A stretch of DNA of 64,000 nucleotides from Paraburkholderia phytofirmans PsJN. Lineage in GTDB: Bacteria > Pseudomonadota > Gammaproteobacteria > Burkholderiales > Burkholderiaceae. Below, one piece after another: positions 27,655 to 37,313 of this stretch; position 1 is the first letter of the stretch; each line of letters starts with the position of its first letter. Made by a program: the position numbers and the translations under genes. The notes under the pieces are model-generated. The model was not told the DNA's origin, searched no databases, and worked only from the letters and a program-made list of their open reading frames with translations. The DNA is taken from assembly GCF_000020125.1 (NCBI RefSeq), contig NC_010681.1, positions 992,001-1,056,000 on the forward strand, read 5' to 3'.

Positions 27655-28788
27655 TCAAGCGGCAGCGGTACTGCGAGCGCTGAGAGCCTCAACTGGCAGC
27701 GCCGCGTAAGCGGTGGCGAGATGATAGGGCGTAGTCGACGGCATGTCGGCGCGCGACACGTTGCCCGTAGCGGTCTTGCATTCGAACCAACCGTGCCCAT
27801 GCAGAAACCGCTGGCGGAATCGTTCGATCTGTCCAGGCAGCACGGTGCGCGCCGCGTCATCGTCGCGGGTGGCGAGTGCGCGCAGATATTCGCTTTGCGC
27901 CCAGATTCGCTGCGTGGCGTCCTTCATCCGGCCGGCTTCGTCGAGCGATGCGCACACGCCGCCCGTCACCTGATCCACGCCATGTTGCTGCGCAAATTCA
28001 AACGCGCGCGTGAGCGCGTCGTCGAGTCCCGATCCGTTCAATAGCTCTCCCGCTTGCCGGATCAGCCAGAACCATTCGAACTGATGGCCGGGTTCCAGAC
28101 GGTTGTCTTCGACTCCTAACGGCAGTTCCGCGATGCAACCGGTCGGCATATGCACGAACGTGCGCTCGATGGCGTCTGCCAGCTTGCGCAACGCGGAATC
28201 GAATGCACTGTCGTGGGTTACGTCGCGTGCGGCGAGCCAGGCTTCGGTGAGATGCATTAGCGGGTTTTGCAGCGGCGTGCCCGTCACCGTCGAAAAATCC
28301 GCGTCGAGCGCTGCGTTGAACAATCCGTGTTGCGCGGCGAAACGCGTTTCGATCAGCCCCGAGGTGCTGTGGACGAGGTCGCGTGCGTCACGATTGTCGA
28401 ACCTCGCGGCATATTCAGCGCATGCGAACACCAGGAACGCGTGCGTATAGAGATCCTTCGTCGTATCGAGTGGCGTACCTTGCGCATCGACGCTGTAGAA
28501 CCAGCCGCCGCGCTGTTTGTCCTGGAAGTAGTGCAACAGCGATTCGAACAGCACATGGGCGTGAGCTGCTTCACCGGCTTGCGAGAAGACGAACAACTGT
28601 CGCGCGCACGCCATCGCGCGATAGCGTTCGACCGGCATCGGAAGGTGGCATGCGTCAGCGCTAACGGCTTCGTAGGGCAGATGCATTGCGCTATTGAAGC
28701 CTGGCCCCCGCCAGACCGGCAGGACGATGCGTGCGAAGTGATCTCGTAGCGTGGCGGCAAGGGCTATCGTGGAGGCGGGCGTATCCAT
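27655..28788 (-). CDS. AGE family epimerase/isomerase
   Basis: 377 residues of (alpha/alpha)6-barrel type. Contains KDLYTHAFLVFACAEYA, GLIETRFA, EPGHQFEWFWLIR with the conserved His, and KTATGNVSRADMPSTTPYHL near the C-terminus. Relatives interconvert mannose/fructose or epimerise N-acylglucosamine. Exact substrate unclear. It is the last gene of a minus-strand operon, 20 bp after the GT4, and converges with the heptokinase gene. Confidence 0.88.
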   Translation of the reverse strand: MDTPASTIALAATLRDHFARIVLPVWRGPGFNSAMHLPYEAVSADACHLPMPVERYRAMACARQLFVFSQAGEAAHAHVLFESLLHYFQDKQRGGWFYSVDAQGTPLDTTKDLYTHAFLVFACAEYAARFDNRDARDLVHSTSGLIETRFAAQHGLFNAALDADFSTVTGTPLQNPLMHLTEAWLAARDVTHDSAFDSALRKLADAIERTFVHMPTGCIAELPLGVEDNRLEPGHQFEWFWLIRQAGELLNGSGLDDALTRAFEFAQQHGVDQVTGGVCASLDEAGRMKDATQRIWAQSEYLRALATRDDDAARTVLPGQIERFRQRFLHGHGWFECKTATGNVSRADMPSTTPYHLATAYAALPVEALSARSTAAA

Positions 28789-28808
28789 GCTGCGAATCTC
28801 CTTCCACG

Positions 28809-30062
28809 TTAAACGCGCGATGGCGCGGATTGTGCGGATTGCGCGGATTGCGGATGAACCGGACGAGCCGCTCCACCCGCGAGTTCACGCTCCAGAACAT
28901 CGAGCAATTGATGTGCAGACCGCTCCCACCGGAAACCACGAGCATGCTCCCGTCCGCGTTCACGCCAGGCTTCGCGTACCGCGGCGTCCTCCATCATCTG
29001 CGTCACCTTGTCGACGATGTCGTCGACCGAATGCGCGTCGCAGTAAAGCGCGGCATCGCCGCATACCTCAGGAAGGGACGCTTCACGCGACACGATGACC
29101 GGGCATCCGCAAGACATCGCTTCAAGCGGCGGCAGCCCGAAGCCCTCATATAACGAAGGAAACAGAAAGCAGGCAGCATTCTCATACAGCGCTCTCAATT
29201 CGCCGTCCGATACGAAGCCTGCGGGGATGATGTTTTTCGACAAGTCGTAACCCACTTTTGCCTGTGAACTGAAGACCCGCAAGTCGCATCCGCCGACGAC
29301 AACAAATTTCAGGTCAGGGCGGTCGCTCAGGCGCTCCATCGCGGCAACGATGCGTGGAAGGTTCTTTCCTACCGAGAGATTTCCGACAGCGAGTACATAA
29401 GCGTCTTTCTGCAGATCCAAGCGCGACAGAATCGCCGGATCGGGTACGATCTTCTCAAAGTGGTCCACACCATTCAGGACTACCGAGATGCGCGACCCGT
29501 CGATGCCAAGTCGTTCCATGATGCGTGTCTTCGAGAACTCCGACACCGTCACGATGTGGCTGGCGTTGCGCTTCAGCAGAGAAAACGCGACGCGATACCA
29601 GAGCCTGTACTTCCACGAATAATTTTCTGGCAGATCGTAGATCGCAACGTCATGCATCATCACGACCTGCCGGCGAGCGAACAACGGGCCCATATTACAA
29701 AGGCTGAGAAGCGTTCGGCCGCCAAGCGCGAATGGCAGTGCGAGTTGCTCCCACAGCGAGCCCTTGAACCACCGGCCGATCACTTTTGTTTTCGGCAAGA
29801 CAACGTCGGTTCGTGCGTTCGGGGGAACCAACACGGGCAGGTCGGTTTCATCGGGAAACAGACGCTGGAACGCCATCGCCAGTTCATAGCCGACACGTTG
29901 CACGCCTGTTATGCGTTGAGATGCGAACTTGCCATTGATTGCAAACCCAGCGGAAGGACCCGGCCAGTGAGACTGTCGCGCCGAACTGATGTCGGCTGGC
30001 AACGCAGACTGAACGTGGGCATCTTCCGGACGCACGTGAGACCGCTCCGCAAACTGCTTCAT
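28809..30062 (-). CDS. Glycosyltransferase family 4
   Basis: 417 residues from the ATG at 30062, preceded by GGAG at 9 bases. N-terminal acceptor domain contains [19 protein letters not shown], the donor domain [20 protein letters not shown], and the EX7E-type [18 protein letters not shown]. Cytoplasmic glycan assembly enzyme, mannosyltransferase-like. Its start overlaps the stop of the short upstream frame as ATGA, so it is coupled to that frame. Confidence 0.92.
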   Translation of the reverse strand: MKQFAERSHVRPEDAHVQSALPADISSARQSHWPGPSAGFAINGKFASQRITGVQRVGYELAMAFQRLFPDETDLPVLVPPNARTDVVLPKTKVIGRWFKGSLWEQLALPFALGGRTLLSLCNMGPLFARRQVVMMHDVAIYDLPENYSWKYRLWYRVAFSLLKRNASHIVTVSEFSKTRIMERLGIDGSRISVVLNGVDHFEKIVPDPAILSRLDLQKDAYVLAVGNLSVGKNLPRIVAAMERLSDRPDLKFVVVGGCDLRVFSSQAKVGYDLSKNIIPAGFVSDGELRALYENAACFLFPSLYEGFGLPPLEAMSCGCPVIVSREASLPEVCGDAALYCDAHSVDDIVDKVTQMMEDAAVREAWRERGREHARGFRWERSAHQLLDVLERELAGGAARPVHPQSAQSAQSAPSRV

Positions 30063-30367
30063 CGGATGTCGCTCCTGTATGCCAGCCGTTGTGAGCATCG
30101 GGAAGGCGCTGTCAGCCGGCAAAAACGTTTGCCGTTCGGCCTTGCGTGTGAGATTGCCGCAACTGGACTTTCGGGGGAGAGAGAAGGTGGGATGTCGGCT
30201 ATTTCGCTACGCCGCGAGGACACGAAGCGAATTTCGTAAGCTTCACCGGCGAGATGATCTGAAACGCCGCAAGGCACGAATAGCGTACCTGTAGAAGCCG
30301 ATTCGACGACATGAACAACGTCCGTAGGCATTTCGTACGGGTTAGCTTGCGATGCACGGGTGCGCAT
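30059..30367 (-). pseudogene. Truncated glycosyltransferase N-terminal remnant (102 aa frame)
   Basis: The frame starts 5 bp after the priming transferase stop (ATG at 30367; a TTG at 30376 is possible) and its stop overlaps the GT4 start. Residues ~10-55 read VVHVVESASTG then VSSRRSE, like the opening strand and second strand of GT4 enzymes (VVHVVES...G.. and VIYSRR). After that the similarity stops and the rest is not recognisable. I read this as an internally deleted GT4 that keeps its operon junctions. A genuine small protein is the alternative. Confidence 0.45.
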
Positions 30368-30372
30368 GCTGT

Positions 30373-31236
30373 TCAATACGCCCCGCTTCCGTCGAAGACC
30401 ACCTTGAATGTTCTTAGCAGAATGCTGATGTCGAGCAGCGTCGAACGTTCCTTCACGTACGAGACGTCGAGCGCGACTCTCGTTGCGTAGTCAACGTTAT
30501 TGCGTCCGCTGACTTGCCACAATCCTGTCACGCCGGGCCTGACCGACAGGTAATAGTGGGCGTCGGGGCCATACCGTTCCAGTTCCTTCGTGACGATAGG
30601 GCGGGGGCCGACGAGACTCATGTCGCCCCGCAGAACATTCCAGAGCTGAGGCAGTTCATCCAGGCTCGTCTTGCGCAAAATTCGGCCAACAGTGGTGATG
30701 CGTACATCGTTCTTAAGCTTGAAATCGCGATTCCATTCCTCGCGCGCGGCGGCGTCGGTGGCAAGGAGTTCGGCGAGAACGACATCGGCCTTCGGCACCA
30801 TGGAGCGGAATTTCAGGCAGCGAAACGATCGTCCGCCTCGCCCAACGCGTGGATGGCCGAAGAAAGCGGAACCGCCGTCGCTTACTACGACGCAGCCTAT
30901 AACTAGAAAAATCGGCAGCAATACCAGGAGTAACGCCGACGCGCCGAAAATGTCGAAAACGCGTTTTGTGAAGTCGCTTTTTCGCGACGGGATGTCAGGA
31001 TCATTGGCCGCCGGCAACGCACGGCGAGGCATTGGGCCCGCAGCGGAATCCGACGACACGTCCGAAGCGAACGGCTCCTCGGCGCGATCCAATTCGGAGG
31101 TGCTGTCCATATGCGAAGCTGAAAAGCCGCGGGCGCCCATATCAGGATGTTCGGCGTGCGAACGACTTTCGTAGCGGGTATCGAAAGGATTGACGTCCTT
31201 TGACACTGATTTCGATACCTTGCCGACTAAAGCCAT
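30373..31236 (-). CDS. Polyprenyl-phosphate hexose-1-phosphate transferase (WbaP/ExoY type)
   Basis: 287 residues from the ATG at 31236, chosen for GGGGG just upstream; in-frame ATGs at 31272 and 31332 lack ribosome sites. A polar N-terminal ~80 residues, one hydrophobic segment (IFGASALLLVLLPIFLVIG), then the bacterial sugar transferase core with FRCLKFRSMV, KTSLDELPQLWNVLRGDMSL and VGPRP. Primes repeat-unit synthesis by moving Gal- or Glc-1-phosphate to undecaprenyl phosphate. First gene of the operon ending in the AGE isomerase. Confidence 0.92.
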   Translation of the reverse strand: MALVGKVSKSVSKDVNPFDTRYESRSHAEHPDMGARGFSASHMDSTSELDRAEEPFASDVSSDSAAGPMPRRALPAANDPDIPSRKSDFTKRVFDIFGASALLLVLLPIFLVIGCVVVSDGGSAFFGHPRVGRGGRSFRCLKFRSMVPKADVVLAELLATDAAAREEWNRDFKLKNDVRITTVGRILRKTSLDELPQLWNVLRGDMSLVGPRPIVTKELERYGPDAHYYLSVRPGVTGLWQVSGRNNVDYATRVALDVSYVKERSTLLDISILLRTFKVVFDGSGAY

Positions 31237-32174
31237 CGCTGCCCCCGGTTCGAAGTTCGTTGACGAATACATCAGTGTTTCGGCATTGCAAGTCGTGCCG
31301 GTTGTTTCAATCGTTGAGGCAAAGCACGCCATCAGACGAATGCGGCGGACGACTCGAGATCGGACAGCAGGGATATAGCAATTAAATTGCTACAAAAAAT
31401 ACCGCAAATAATTAAGAAATCCAGCTTATGAAAAAATGAATAGAAACTGCTGTATGCCAAGCGGAGACGAGCGCTAGCGGCATGCTAAGCGTCGCATTCC
31501 CCGGCAACTTAAATCCTAATTATTTCAGTAGAAAGTATAGCTTTGCAATTTGGCGTCCGTGCCCGGACAAGTCGTAAATTGCCGATGTCTTGGCCGACTC
31601 AGAAAGATATGCCAACTGGCTTCGCCATGCTTCGGACGGCAACCGCTGGCACTACGAAAATGTTTGATCGTTATCAATATCCCAACTGCGATGGCCGAAG
31701 CCGGATTCGACAGATAATCCAGTTTCATCCGGCGGGCCGAGGCTCACCGATTACGTATTGACCCACGACGTCGATCAACGCGATAAATACGCGCTTGCTC
31801 CGTGCTTGATCGAGTATGTGTAGACGTAGAGTATCTGTACGAATGTCGCTACTCCGTTCGGTACAGCACACAAAGCTCGGTTAGCGCACGCGTAAATCGC
31901 CGCGTCCATGTGTATGATGAAAGCGGCGCGCCGCGCAGACGCTTGCTCCAACAAGATGAGTGCCGATTGCCGTCGCAAAAGCGTTGCGCGTTGTTTCCCG
32001 GAGTTGAGCCAAACGTGTAGCGAGAGTTGCGCTGGCTTTAGTGTGCCGGCTAGCCCGCGAGACGAGTGTTCGATCTCGCACGCAACGCGCCAGATCTGTC
32101 ATCTGGCTTGCGCAGTCGAGAGAGGAGGTTGAGTGTGATTCGCACGGTTCGTGCGTCAGGCAAGTTGGTGCGCC
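31237..32174. other. 0.94-kb non-coding interval
   Basis: No gene could be supported on either strand. Bases 31376-31560 are distinctly AT-rich, fitting the promoter region of the minus-strand priming transferase operon, and contain a perfect palindrome (31376-31392). The remainder up to the livF stop shows nothing recognisable. Confidence 0.5.
31376..31392. promoter_or_regulatory. Perfect palindrome TAGCAATT-A-AATTGCTA, possible operator
   Basis: An 8-bp inverted repeat around one central base, about 140 bp upstream of the priming transferase start. On the minus strand a TTGCGG and a TAATTG are spaced by 17 bases, the second lying inside the palindrome, so a repressor here could block a weak promoter (inference). 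Confidence 0.4.
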
Positions 32175-32909
32175 TCAGTGGCTCGCCCCAAGGTACGCCG
32201 CCTTCACCGAGGGATCGTTGCGCAATTCCGTCGCGGGGCCGTGCGCCGCAATTCTGCCGTTCTCCAGTACGTAGCCATAATCGGCCACATTGAGTGCCGC
32301 GGCGGCGAACTGTTCGACCAGCAACATGGTGACGCCCTGACTCTTCAGATTGCCGATGATTCGGAAAACCTCTTCGACCAGAATGGGCGCGAGTCCCATC
32401 GACGGTTCGTCGAGCAAGACCAGATCCGGGTTCATCATGATCGCGCGCGCCATCGCCAGCATCTGTTGCTCGCCGCCGGAAAGCGTGCCGGCCAGTTGAT
32501 GGCGTCGTTCCTTGAGCCGCGGAAACATCTCGATAGCCCGCTCCAGATCGGCCTTCACATCTCCGCGCGGCCGCGCCGAAGTCAGGCGCGGGAACGCGCC
32601 GAGTATCAGGTTGTCGGTCACGCTCATGGTCGCGAACACGCGCCGGCCTTCCGGCGAATGCGCAAGCCCGAGCCGCGCGATGCGATGTGAGTCCAGCGCG
32701 TCGATGCGCTTTGCGTCGGTGCCGACGCCCATCGTAATCTCACCGGCACTCGGCCGGATCATGCCGGAGATCGCGCGCATGGTCGTTGTTTTGCCCGCGC
32801 CGTTGGAGCCGATCAGCGTGACCACAGACGCCTTCGGCACATCGATTGAAATGCCGTGCAGCACTTTCACTTTGCCGTAGCCCGCATGCAGATTTCTGAT
32901 CGATAACAT
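32175..32909 (-). CDS. livF: Branched-chain amino-acid type ABC transporter ATPase (LivF-like)
   Basis: 244 residues from the ATG at 32909, with AGGAAC upstream; a longer frame is not needed. Walker A GSNGAGKTT at 34-42, signature LSGGEQQMLAMARAIM, Walker B LVLLDEPSMGLAP. LivF-type ATPase on the cytoplasmic face. It is the last gene of the operon, 29 bp after the LivM-LivG fusion. Confidence 0.93.
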   Translation of the reverse strand: MLSIRNLHAGYGKVKVLHGISIDVPKASVVTLIGSNGAGKTTTMRAISGMIRPSAGEITMGVGTDAKRIDALDSHRIARLGLAHSPEGRRVFATMSVTDNLILGAFPRLTSARPRGDVKADLERAIEMFPRLKERRHQLAGTLSGGEQQMLAMARAIMMNPDLVLLDEPSMGLAPILVEEVFRIIGNLKSQGVTMLLVEQFAAAALNVADYGYVLENGRIAAHGPATELRNDPSVKAAYLGASH

Positions 32910-32938
32910 GTCTGTTCCTGTAAGCGCGCTGGCTCGCT

Positions 32939-34891
32939 TCACGCCGCTTGATCGGCAGGCTGGCCGCCGAGATAGGCTTCGATGACTTTTTCGTTAGACT
33001 GAATATCAGCAGGCTTGCCCTCAGCGATCTTCTGCCCGAAGTCCAGCACCGAAACGCGGTCGCACACGCTCATCACCACGTCCATGTGATGCTCGATGAG
33101 CACGACGGTAATGCCGTGATCGCGCACTTTGCGAATGATCGCGACCAGTTCTTTGATATCCGGCGCGGTGAGCCCCGCAGCGGGTTCGTCGAGCAACAGC
33201 AATTGCGGATCGAGCGCGAGTGCCCGCGCGATTTCGAGCAGACGCTGTTTGCCGTAGGGCAGGTTGCGTGCTTCCTCGGCGGCGACATTGTCGAGGCCGA
33301 CGAACCGCAGCATGCCGAACGCGCGCTCACGCGCGGCGCGTTCCTCACGCCGATAGCGTGACGACATCAGACCGACATCCGCGAGATTCGCGTTGAACGT
33401 GTGATGCAGGCCGACCAGCACATTCTCGAGCGCGGTCATCTCGCCGAACAACTGCACGTTCTGGAAAGTGCGCGCGATTCCAGACAGCGCGATCTGTGCG
33501 GAGGTCTTGCCCGCGAGCGACGCGCCCCGATACTCGAGCGTGCCCGCGGTCGGCACATAGATGCCGGTGAGCACATTCATCATCGTGCTTTTTCCGGATC
33601 CGTTCGGGCCGATGAGTCCGTGGATCGTGCCGCGCTGCACGGTCAGATCGACGTCGTTGAGCGCCTTCAGTCCGCTGAACTGCATCAGGATGCCGCGCAA
33701 CTGCAGGATGTCTTCCGTGCCGCCCGCGTGTACCGCCTGAACCGCATCGCCACCGCTCGTGGCCGGTTGCGTGGCGTCGACGGTAACCGTGCGGACCCGC
33801 CCATGCATCACGATCTTGCGCACAAAGCCGACCACGCCGTCCTGCAGGTAATACACCACCAGCAGAATCATCAGCCCGAAGATCGTCAAACGCCAGTCGG
33901 CGAGCGTCTCTATCCGGTAGGAAAACGCGGCAAGACCTGCCGTGCCCAAAACCGGAATCGCGACCTTGCGCGGCGTGGACACTTTGCGCGCCAGCGCGAC
34001 GCCCGCGCCGATCACGACGACCGCTGCCAGCACCGAGGCGACGGTGCGGAACATGTCGATATCGTCGAGCAGTTTGGGCAGCAGCACGATGATCGCCGAG
34101 CCGAGCAATGCGCCAGTGCGGGTCTTGCGGCCGCCCATGATGATCGCGAGCAGGAACAGAATGGTGAGTTCGAAATTATAGGTATTCGGCGAGATGTACT
34201 GCTCCGAATACGAATAGAGGCAGCCGGCCAGGCCGGCAAACCCGGCGCTGATCACGAACGCATAGACCTTGTAGCGGTACACCGAGACACCCATGCAGTC
34301 CGACGCGATCGGACTGTCGCGCAGCGCCTCGAATGCGCGGCCCAGATGCGATCGGAGCACGCGGTGCACGACGATCAGCGAGGCGACCAGCAGCGCCGCG
34401 ACGAGCCAGTAGTACTCGACTTCGTTCATCGGCCGGCCGGCGAGCGAAGGCTTCGGGATCTTCACGCCCATCGGCCCGTTGGTCAGAAAATCCATCTCGT
34501 TGATGAGAATCTGCAGGATCGTGCCGAACGCCAGCGTCACCATCGCGAGGTAAGGACCGGACACGCGCAGCGCCGGCAGCGCGAGAATCGCGCCGAAGGC
34601 GGCGGTGATGAGAATCGCCAGTGGCGCGGTGACGATGAACGGCATGCCGAGCTTGAAGAACAACACGCCGGCCGTATAAGCGCCGACGCCGAACAGGCCG
34701 GCGTGCCCAAGCGACACCTGCCCTGTATAACCGACCACGATGTCGAGACCGAACAGCAGGATCGCGTAGATCATGATCGTTTCGAGCAGGTGGATGTAGT
34801 ACGGGTTGCCCGACAACACGGGAAACACCGCGAGCGCGATCAGCGCCAGTGCGGACGCAACGAGCTTCTTCGGATTCACGGCGGCCCTCAC
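32939..34891 (-). CDS. LivM-LivG fusion: ABC permease plus ATPase
   Basis: 650 residues. Residues 1-~360 are a LivM permease (GYTGQVSLGHAGLFGVGAYT, then about ten spans plus an extra span near 335-350), a linker of about 40 residues follows, and 395-650 are a LivG ATPase with Walker A GPNGSGKST at 428-436 and the Walker B run LLLLDEPAAGLTAP. GTG start at 34891 overlaps the LivH stop. LivM and LivG are usually separate proteins; here one polypeptide supplies both. Confidence 0.93.
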   Translation of the reverse strand: MRAAVNPKKLVASALALIALAVFPVLSGNPYYIHLLETIMIYAILLFGLDIVVGYTGQVSLGHAGLFGVGAYTAGVLFFKLGMPFIVTAPLAILITAAFGAILALPALRVSGPYLAMVTLAFGTILQILINEMDFLTNGPMGVKIPKPSLAGRPMNEVEYYWLVAALLVASLIVVHRVLRSHLGRAFEALRDSPIASDCMGVSVYRYKVYAFVISAGFAGLAGCLYSYSEQYISPNTYNFELTILFLLAIIMGGRKTRTGALLGSAIIVLLPKLLDDIDMFRTVASVLAAVVVIGAGVALARKVSTPRKVAIPVLGTAGLAAFSYRIETLADWRLTIFGLMILLVVYYLQDGVVGFVRKIVMHGRVRTVTVDATQPATSGGDAVQAVHAGGTEDILQLRGILMQFSGLKALNDVDLTVQRGTIHGLIGPNGSGKSTMMNVLTGIYVPTAGTLEYRGASLAGKTSAQIALSGIARTFQNVQLFGEMTALENVLVGLHHTFNANLADVGLMSSRYRREERAARERAFGMLRFVGLDNVAAEEARNLPYGKQRLLEIARALALDPQLLLLDEPAAGLTAPDIKELVAIIRKVRDHGITVVLIEHHMDVVMSVCDRVSVLDFGQKIAEGKPADIQSNEKVIEAYLGGQPADQAA

Positions 34892-35763
34892 ACTTTCTTG
34901 ATCGACGTCTTGCCGAACAGGCCGGCGGGTTTCAATGCGAGCACGATCAGCAGCAGTACGAGCCCGGGCACGTCCTTATAGCCGGTGGAAATGTAGAAGC
35001 CGGTCGTGGTCTCGGCGATGCCGAGAATCACGCCGCCCACCACGATGCCCAGCCCGCTCGACAGCCCGCCGATGATCGCCACCGCGAACGCCTTGAGTCC
35101 GAGCACGGCGCCCATCGTGGCGCCGGTGAGCGTGAGCGGCGCGATCAGCACGCCGGCAAAAGCCGCGGTCAGAGACGACAATGCGTACGAAAACGTGATG
35201 ACGAGGCCGGTATTGATGCCCATCAACGCCGCGGCGTCGCGGTCGTTCGCGGTGGCGACCACGGCCTTGCCGAAGATCGTCTTCCGATTGAAGAACTCGA
35301 CCGCCAGCATCATCACCAATGCGCCGCCGACCACCAGCAATTCCATCGGCAGCACATTGGCGCCGAATACTTTTAGCGGAGCTTCCGGAAGCGGGGAGGG
35401 GAAGCGCAGATCGTCGCGGCCCCAGAGGTTCTCCGCGACGTTCTTGAAGATGATGCCGAGCGCGATCGTCGACATGATCCAGCCGAATTCGGATTTGATC
35501 CTGATCGCGGGCCGCACGCCGATCCGTTCGACAAACGCGCCTTGCAGCAGACCGAATACGCAGACGAGCGGAATCATCAGCCAGTAATTGACGCCGAGCG
35601 TGACGAGCGTGAGGCCGACCAGCGCGCCGAGCATCAGCGCATCGCCCTGACCGAAGTTGAGCGTGCCCGACGTGGCGAACGTGAGCTGATAGCCGAATGC
35701 GATCACGGCGTAGATCATGCCGAGTGCAATGCCGCTATAGATGAGCTGCAGAAGAATGGCCAT
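34888..35763 (-). CDS. livH: Branched-chain amino-acid type ABC permease (LivH-like)
   Basis: 291 residues, about eight spans. GMIYAVIAFGYQLTFATSG near the N-terminus, LNFGQGDALMLGA, and the C-terminal VGGVILGIAETTTGFY are typical of LivH. Forms the membrane channel with the LivM half of the fusion protein. Follows the binding-protein gene after a 108-bp gap that contains a stable hairpin. Confidence 0.92.
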   Translation of the reverse strand: MAILLQLIYSGIALGMIYAVIAFGYQLTFATSGTLNFGQGDALMLGALVGLTLVTLGVNYWLMIPLVCVFGLLQGAFVERIGVRPAIRIKSEFGWIMSTIALGIIFKNVAENLWGRDDLRFPSPLPEAPLKVFGANVLPMELLVVGGALVMMLAVEFFNRKTIFGKAVVATANDRDAAALMGINTGLVITFSYALSSLTAAFAGVLIAPLTLTGATMGAVLGLKAFAVAIIGGLSSGLGIVVGGVILGIAETTTGFYISTGYKDVPGLVLLLIVLALKPAGLFGKTSIKKV

Positions 35764-35797
35764 CGCCGACCGCCTTGAAGTTCACCGGATATGAAGC

Positions 35798-35831
35798 AAA
35801 GCCGCGCCCGCCGCGAGGCGGGTACGGCTTT
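35798..35831 (-). terminator. Intercistronic hairpin between livK and livH
   Basis: Fifteen-base arms AAAGCCG-cg-CCCGCC and GGCGGG-ta-CGGCTTT around a GCGA loop, 40 bp after the binding-protein stop. There is no long T-tract, so it more likely stabilises the binding-protein mRNA or partly terminates, giving more binding protein than permease. Confidence 0.5.
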
Positions 35832-35871
35832 CGTAGCATGCTGCCGCGCTTGGTTCGCGCTTACCTCACGC

Positions 35872-37089
35872 TCAGTTCGCCGAGCTCGCCTGCTTGCTGC
35901 GCAACTGGCTGCCGCCTTTCTTGTCGGCTTCGTACGCGTAGACCACGCGGCCGCCCTTGACCTCGCCGACCACCGGCACGTTCGGGCTGATGGCTTCGTG
36001 GTCGTCGTGCGTGAAGGGTTTGTCGTAGACCATCACGACGCCTTCCACCTTGGTGTTGAGGTTTTCGAGCGCGGCGCGCACTTTCGGGCCGTCGGTCGAG
36101 CCAGCCTGGGTGATCGCGGCGGCCAGCAGATAGACCGAGTCGTAACCTTGCGCGGCGGACACCGGCGAGTCGATGCGGTTGTTCTTCGGCTTGAATTCCT
36201 TCAGGTACGCGTCGATAAAGGTTTTGCGCTTCGGCGTGTTGGCTTCCTGAATGAAGGTCTGCGGCATGCGCGCGCCTTCGCCGTTGGTGCTGGCGTTGTC
36301 GATATAGTTCGCCATCGACAGGGTCCAACTGCCGATCAGCGGCACTTTCCAGCCGAGCTTGGCCATGCCGTTGGCGATCTGCGCGAGTTCCGGTCCGATC
36401 CCGTACGTCAGCACCGCTTCCGCGCCGGCCTCTTTGGCCTTGAGCAGCTGCGCGGTCATGTCGACGTCCTTGATATTGAATTTCTCGACGGCGACGGGTT
36501 TCACACCTTTGGCGGCGAGCGCTTTCTCGAGGTCTTCGCGGCCGAGCTGACCGTAGTTGGTCGAGTCGGCGAGAATCGCGACCTTCTTGAAGCCACGTTT
36601 GGTCACGGCTTCTTCGACGATCATCGGCGCCTGGATGCGATCCGCGGCGGCATTGCGGAACACGTAGTTATCCGGCTGATCGGTGAACTGCTTCGTCACG
36701 ATGCTGCCTGTGGCGACGTTGTTGAACACGGGAATCTTCGCTTCCTGGAAGAAGCGTTGCGAAGCGAGTGCGACGCCGGTGTTGATGTAGCCGACCACCG
36801 CGACGACCTTTTCCTTGTTGATCAGCTCTTGCGCGATCTGCACGCCGCGTTCGTTCTTCGCTTCGTCGTCGCGTTCCACCAGCACGATCTGGCGGCCCAG
36901 CACGCCGCCGGCTTTATTGATCTCGGCGGTCGCGAGGCGCACGCCGTCGCGCATGCTGACGCCCATCGAAGACGAGCCACCGGTGAACGGTCCGTCGACG
37001 CCGATCTTGATCGGATCCGCCGCGTAGCTGACATTGGCGAGGGCACAAAGGGCGAGCGCACCCACAACGCTTTTCAAGCGAATTCCCAT
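35872..37089 (-). CDS. livK: Periplasmic branched-chain amino-acid binding protein (LivK-like)
   Basis: 405 residues. Signal peptide MGIRLKSVVGALALCALANV with probable cleavage after SYA, then ADPIKIGVDGPFTGGSSSMG, the standard opening of type I periplasmic binding proteins. GGAG lies 6-7 bases before the ATG. Ligand could be branched-chain amino acids, amides or urea relatives; the sequence alone does not decide. Confidence 0.93.
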   Translation of the reverse strand: MGIRLKSVVGALALCALANVSYAADPIKIGVDGPFTGGSSSMGVSMRDGVRLATAEINKAGGVLGRQIVLVERDDEAKNERGVQIAQELINKEKVVAVVGYINTGVALASQRFFQEAKIPVFNNVATGSIVTKQFTDQPDNYVFRNAAADRIQAPMIVEEAVTKRGFKKVAILADSTNYGQLGREDLEKALAAKGVKPVAVEKFNIKDVDMTAQLLKAKEAGAEAVLTYGIGPELAQIANGMAKLGWKVPLIGSWTLSMANYIDNASTNGEGARMPQTFIQEANTPKRKTFIDAYLKEFKPKNNRIDSPVSAAQGYDSVYLLAAAITQAGSTDGPKVRAALENLNTKVEGVVMVYDKPFTHDDHEAISPNVPVVGEVKGGRVVYAYEADKKGGSQLRSKQASSAN

Positions 37090-37191
37090 AGCTGTCTCCG
37101 TAGCATGTCTTTTCTTGCATGAAGCCGCGATGCGGGCTCATGCGCGCCGATTCACACGTTCTTAGGAAGCCTGACCGTCAATCGGTAAGTC

Positions 37192-37197
37192 AGTATA
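37192..37197 (-). promoter_or_regulatory. Putative -10 box upstream of livK
   Basis: TATACT on the minus strand lies about 100 bp before the livK ATG in an AT-rich patch (37190-37232). A matching -35 is weak. Confidence 0.3.
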
Positions 37198-37250
37198 GAA
37201 ATCGTAAAGTATTAGTAATATTCGGAATTACCCGTGTGGTGCAATCCCGC

Positions 37251-37303
37251 AGTCGACGGCGGCGGAACCCCTGCCTGGCGGCTCCTTCGCGCCACCGTCG
37301 ACT
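37251..37303 (-). terminator. Long inverted repeat after galE, possible terminator
   Basis: AGTCGACGG and CCGTCGACT pair over a 35-base GC-rich interior, starting 11 bp past the galE stop. No T-run follows. Confidence 0.35.
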
Positions 37304-37313
37304 TTCAGTCAGC

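Noticed and set aside
33401..34981. 526-residue plus-strand reading frame
   Set aside because: Antisense to the LivM-LivG fusion; Gln/Arg/His-rich with no domain pattern.
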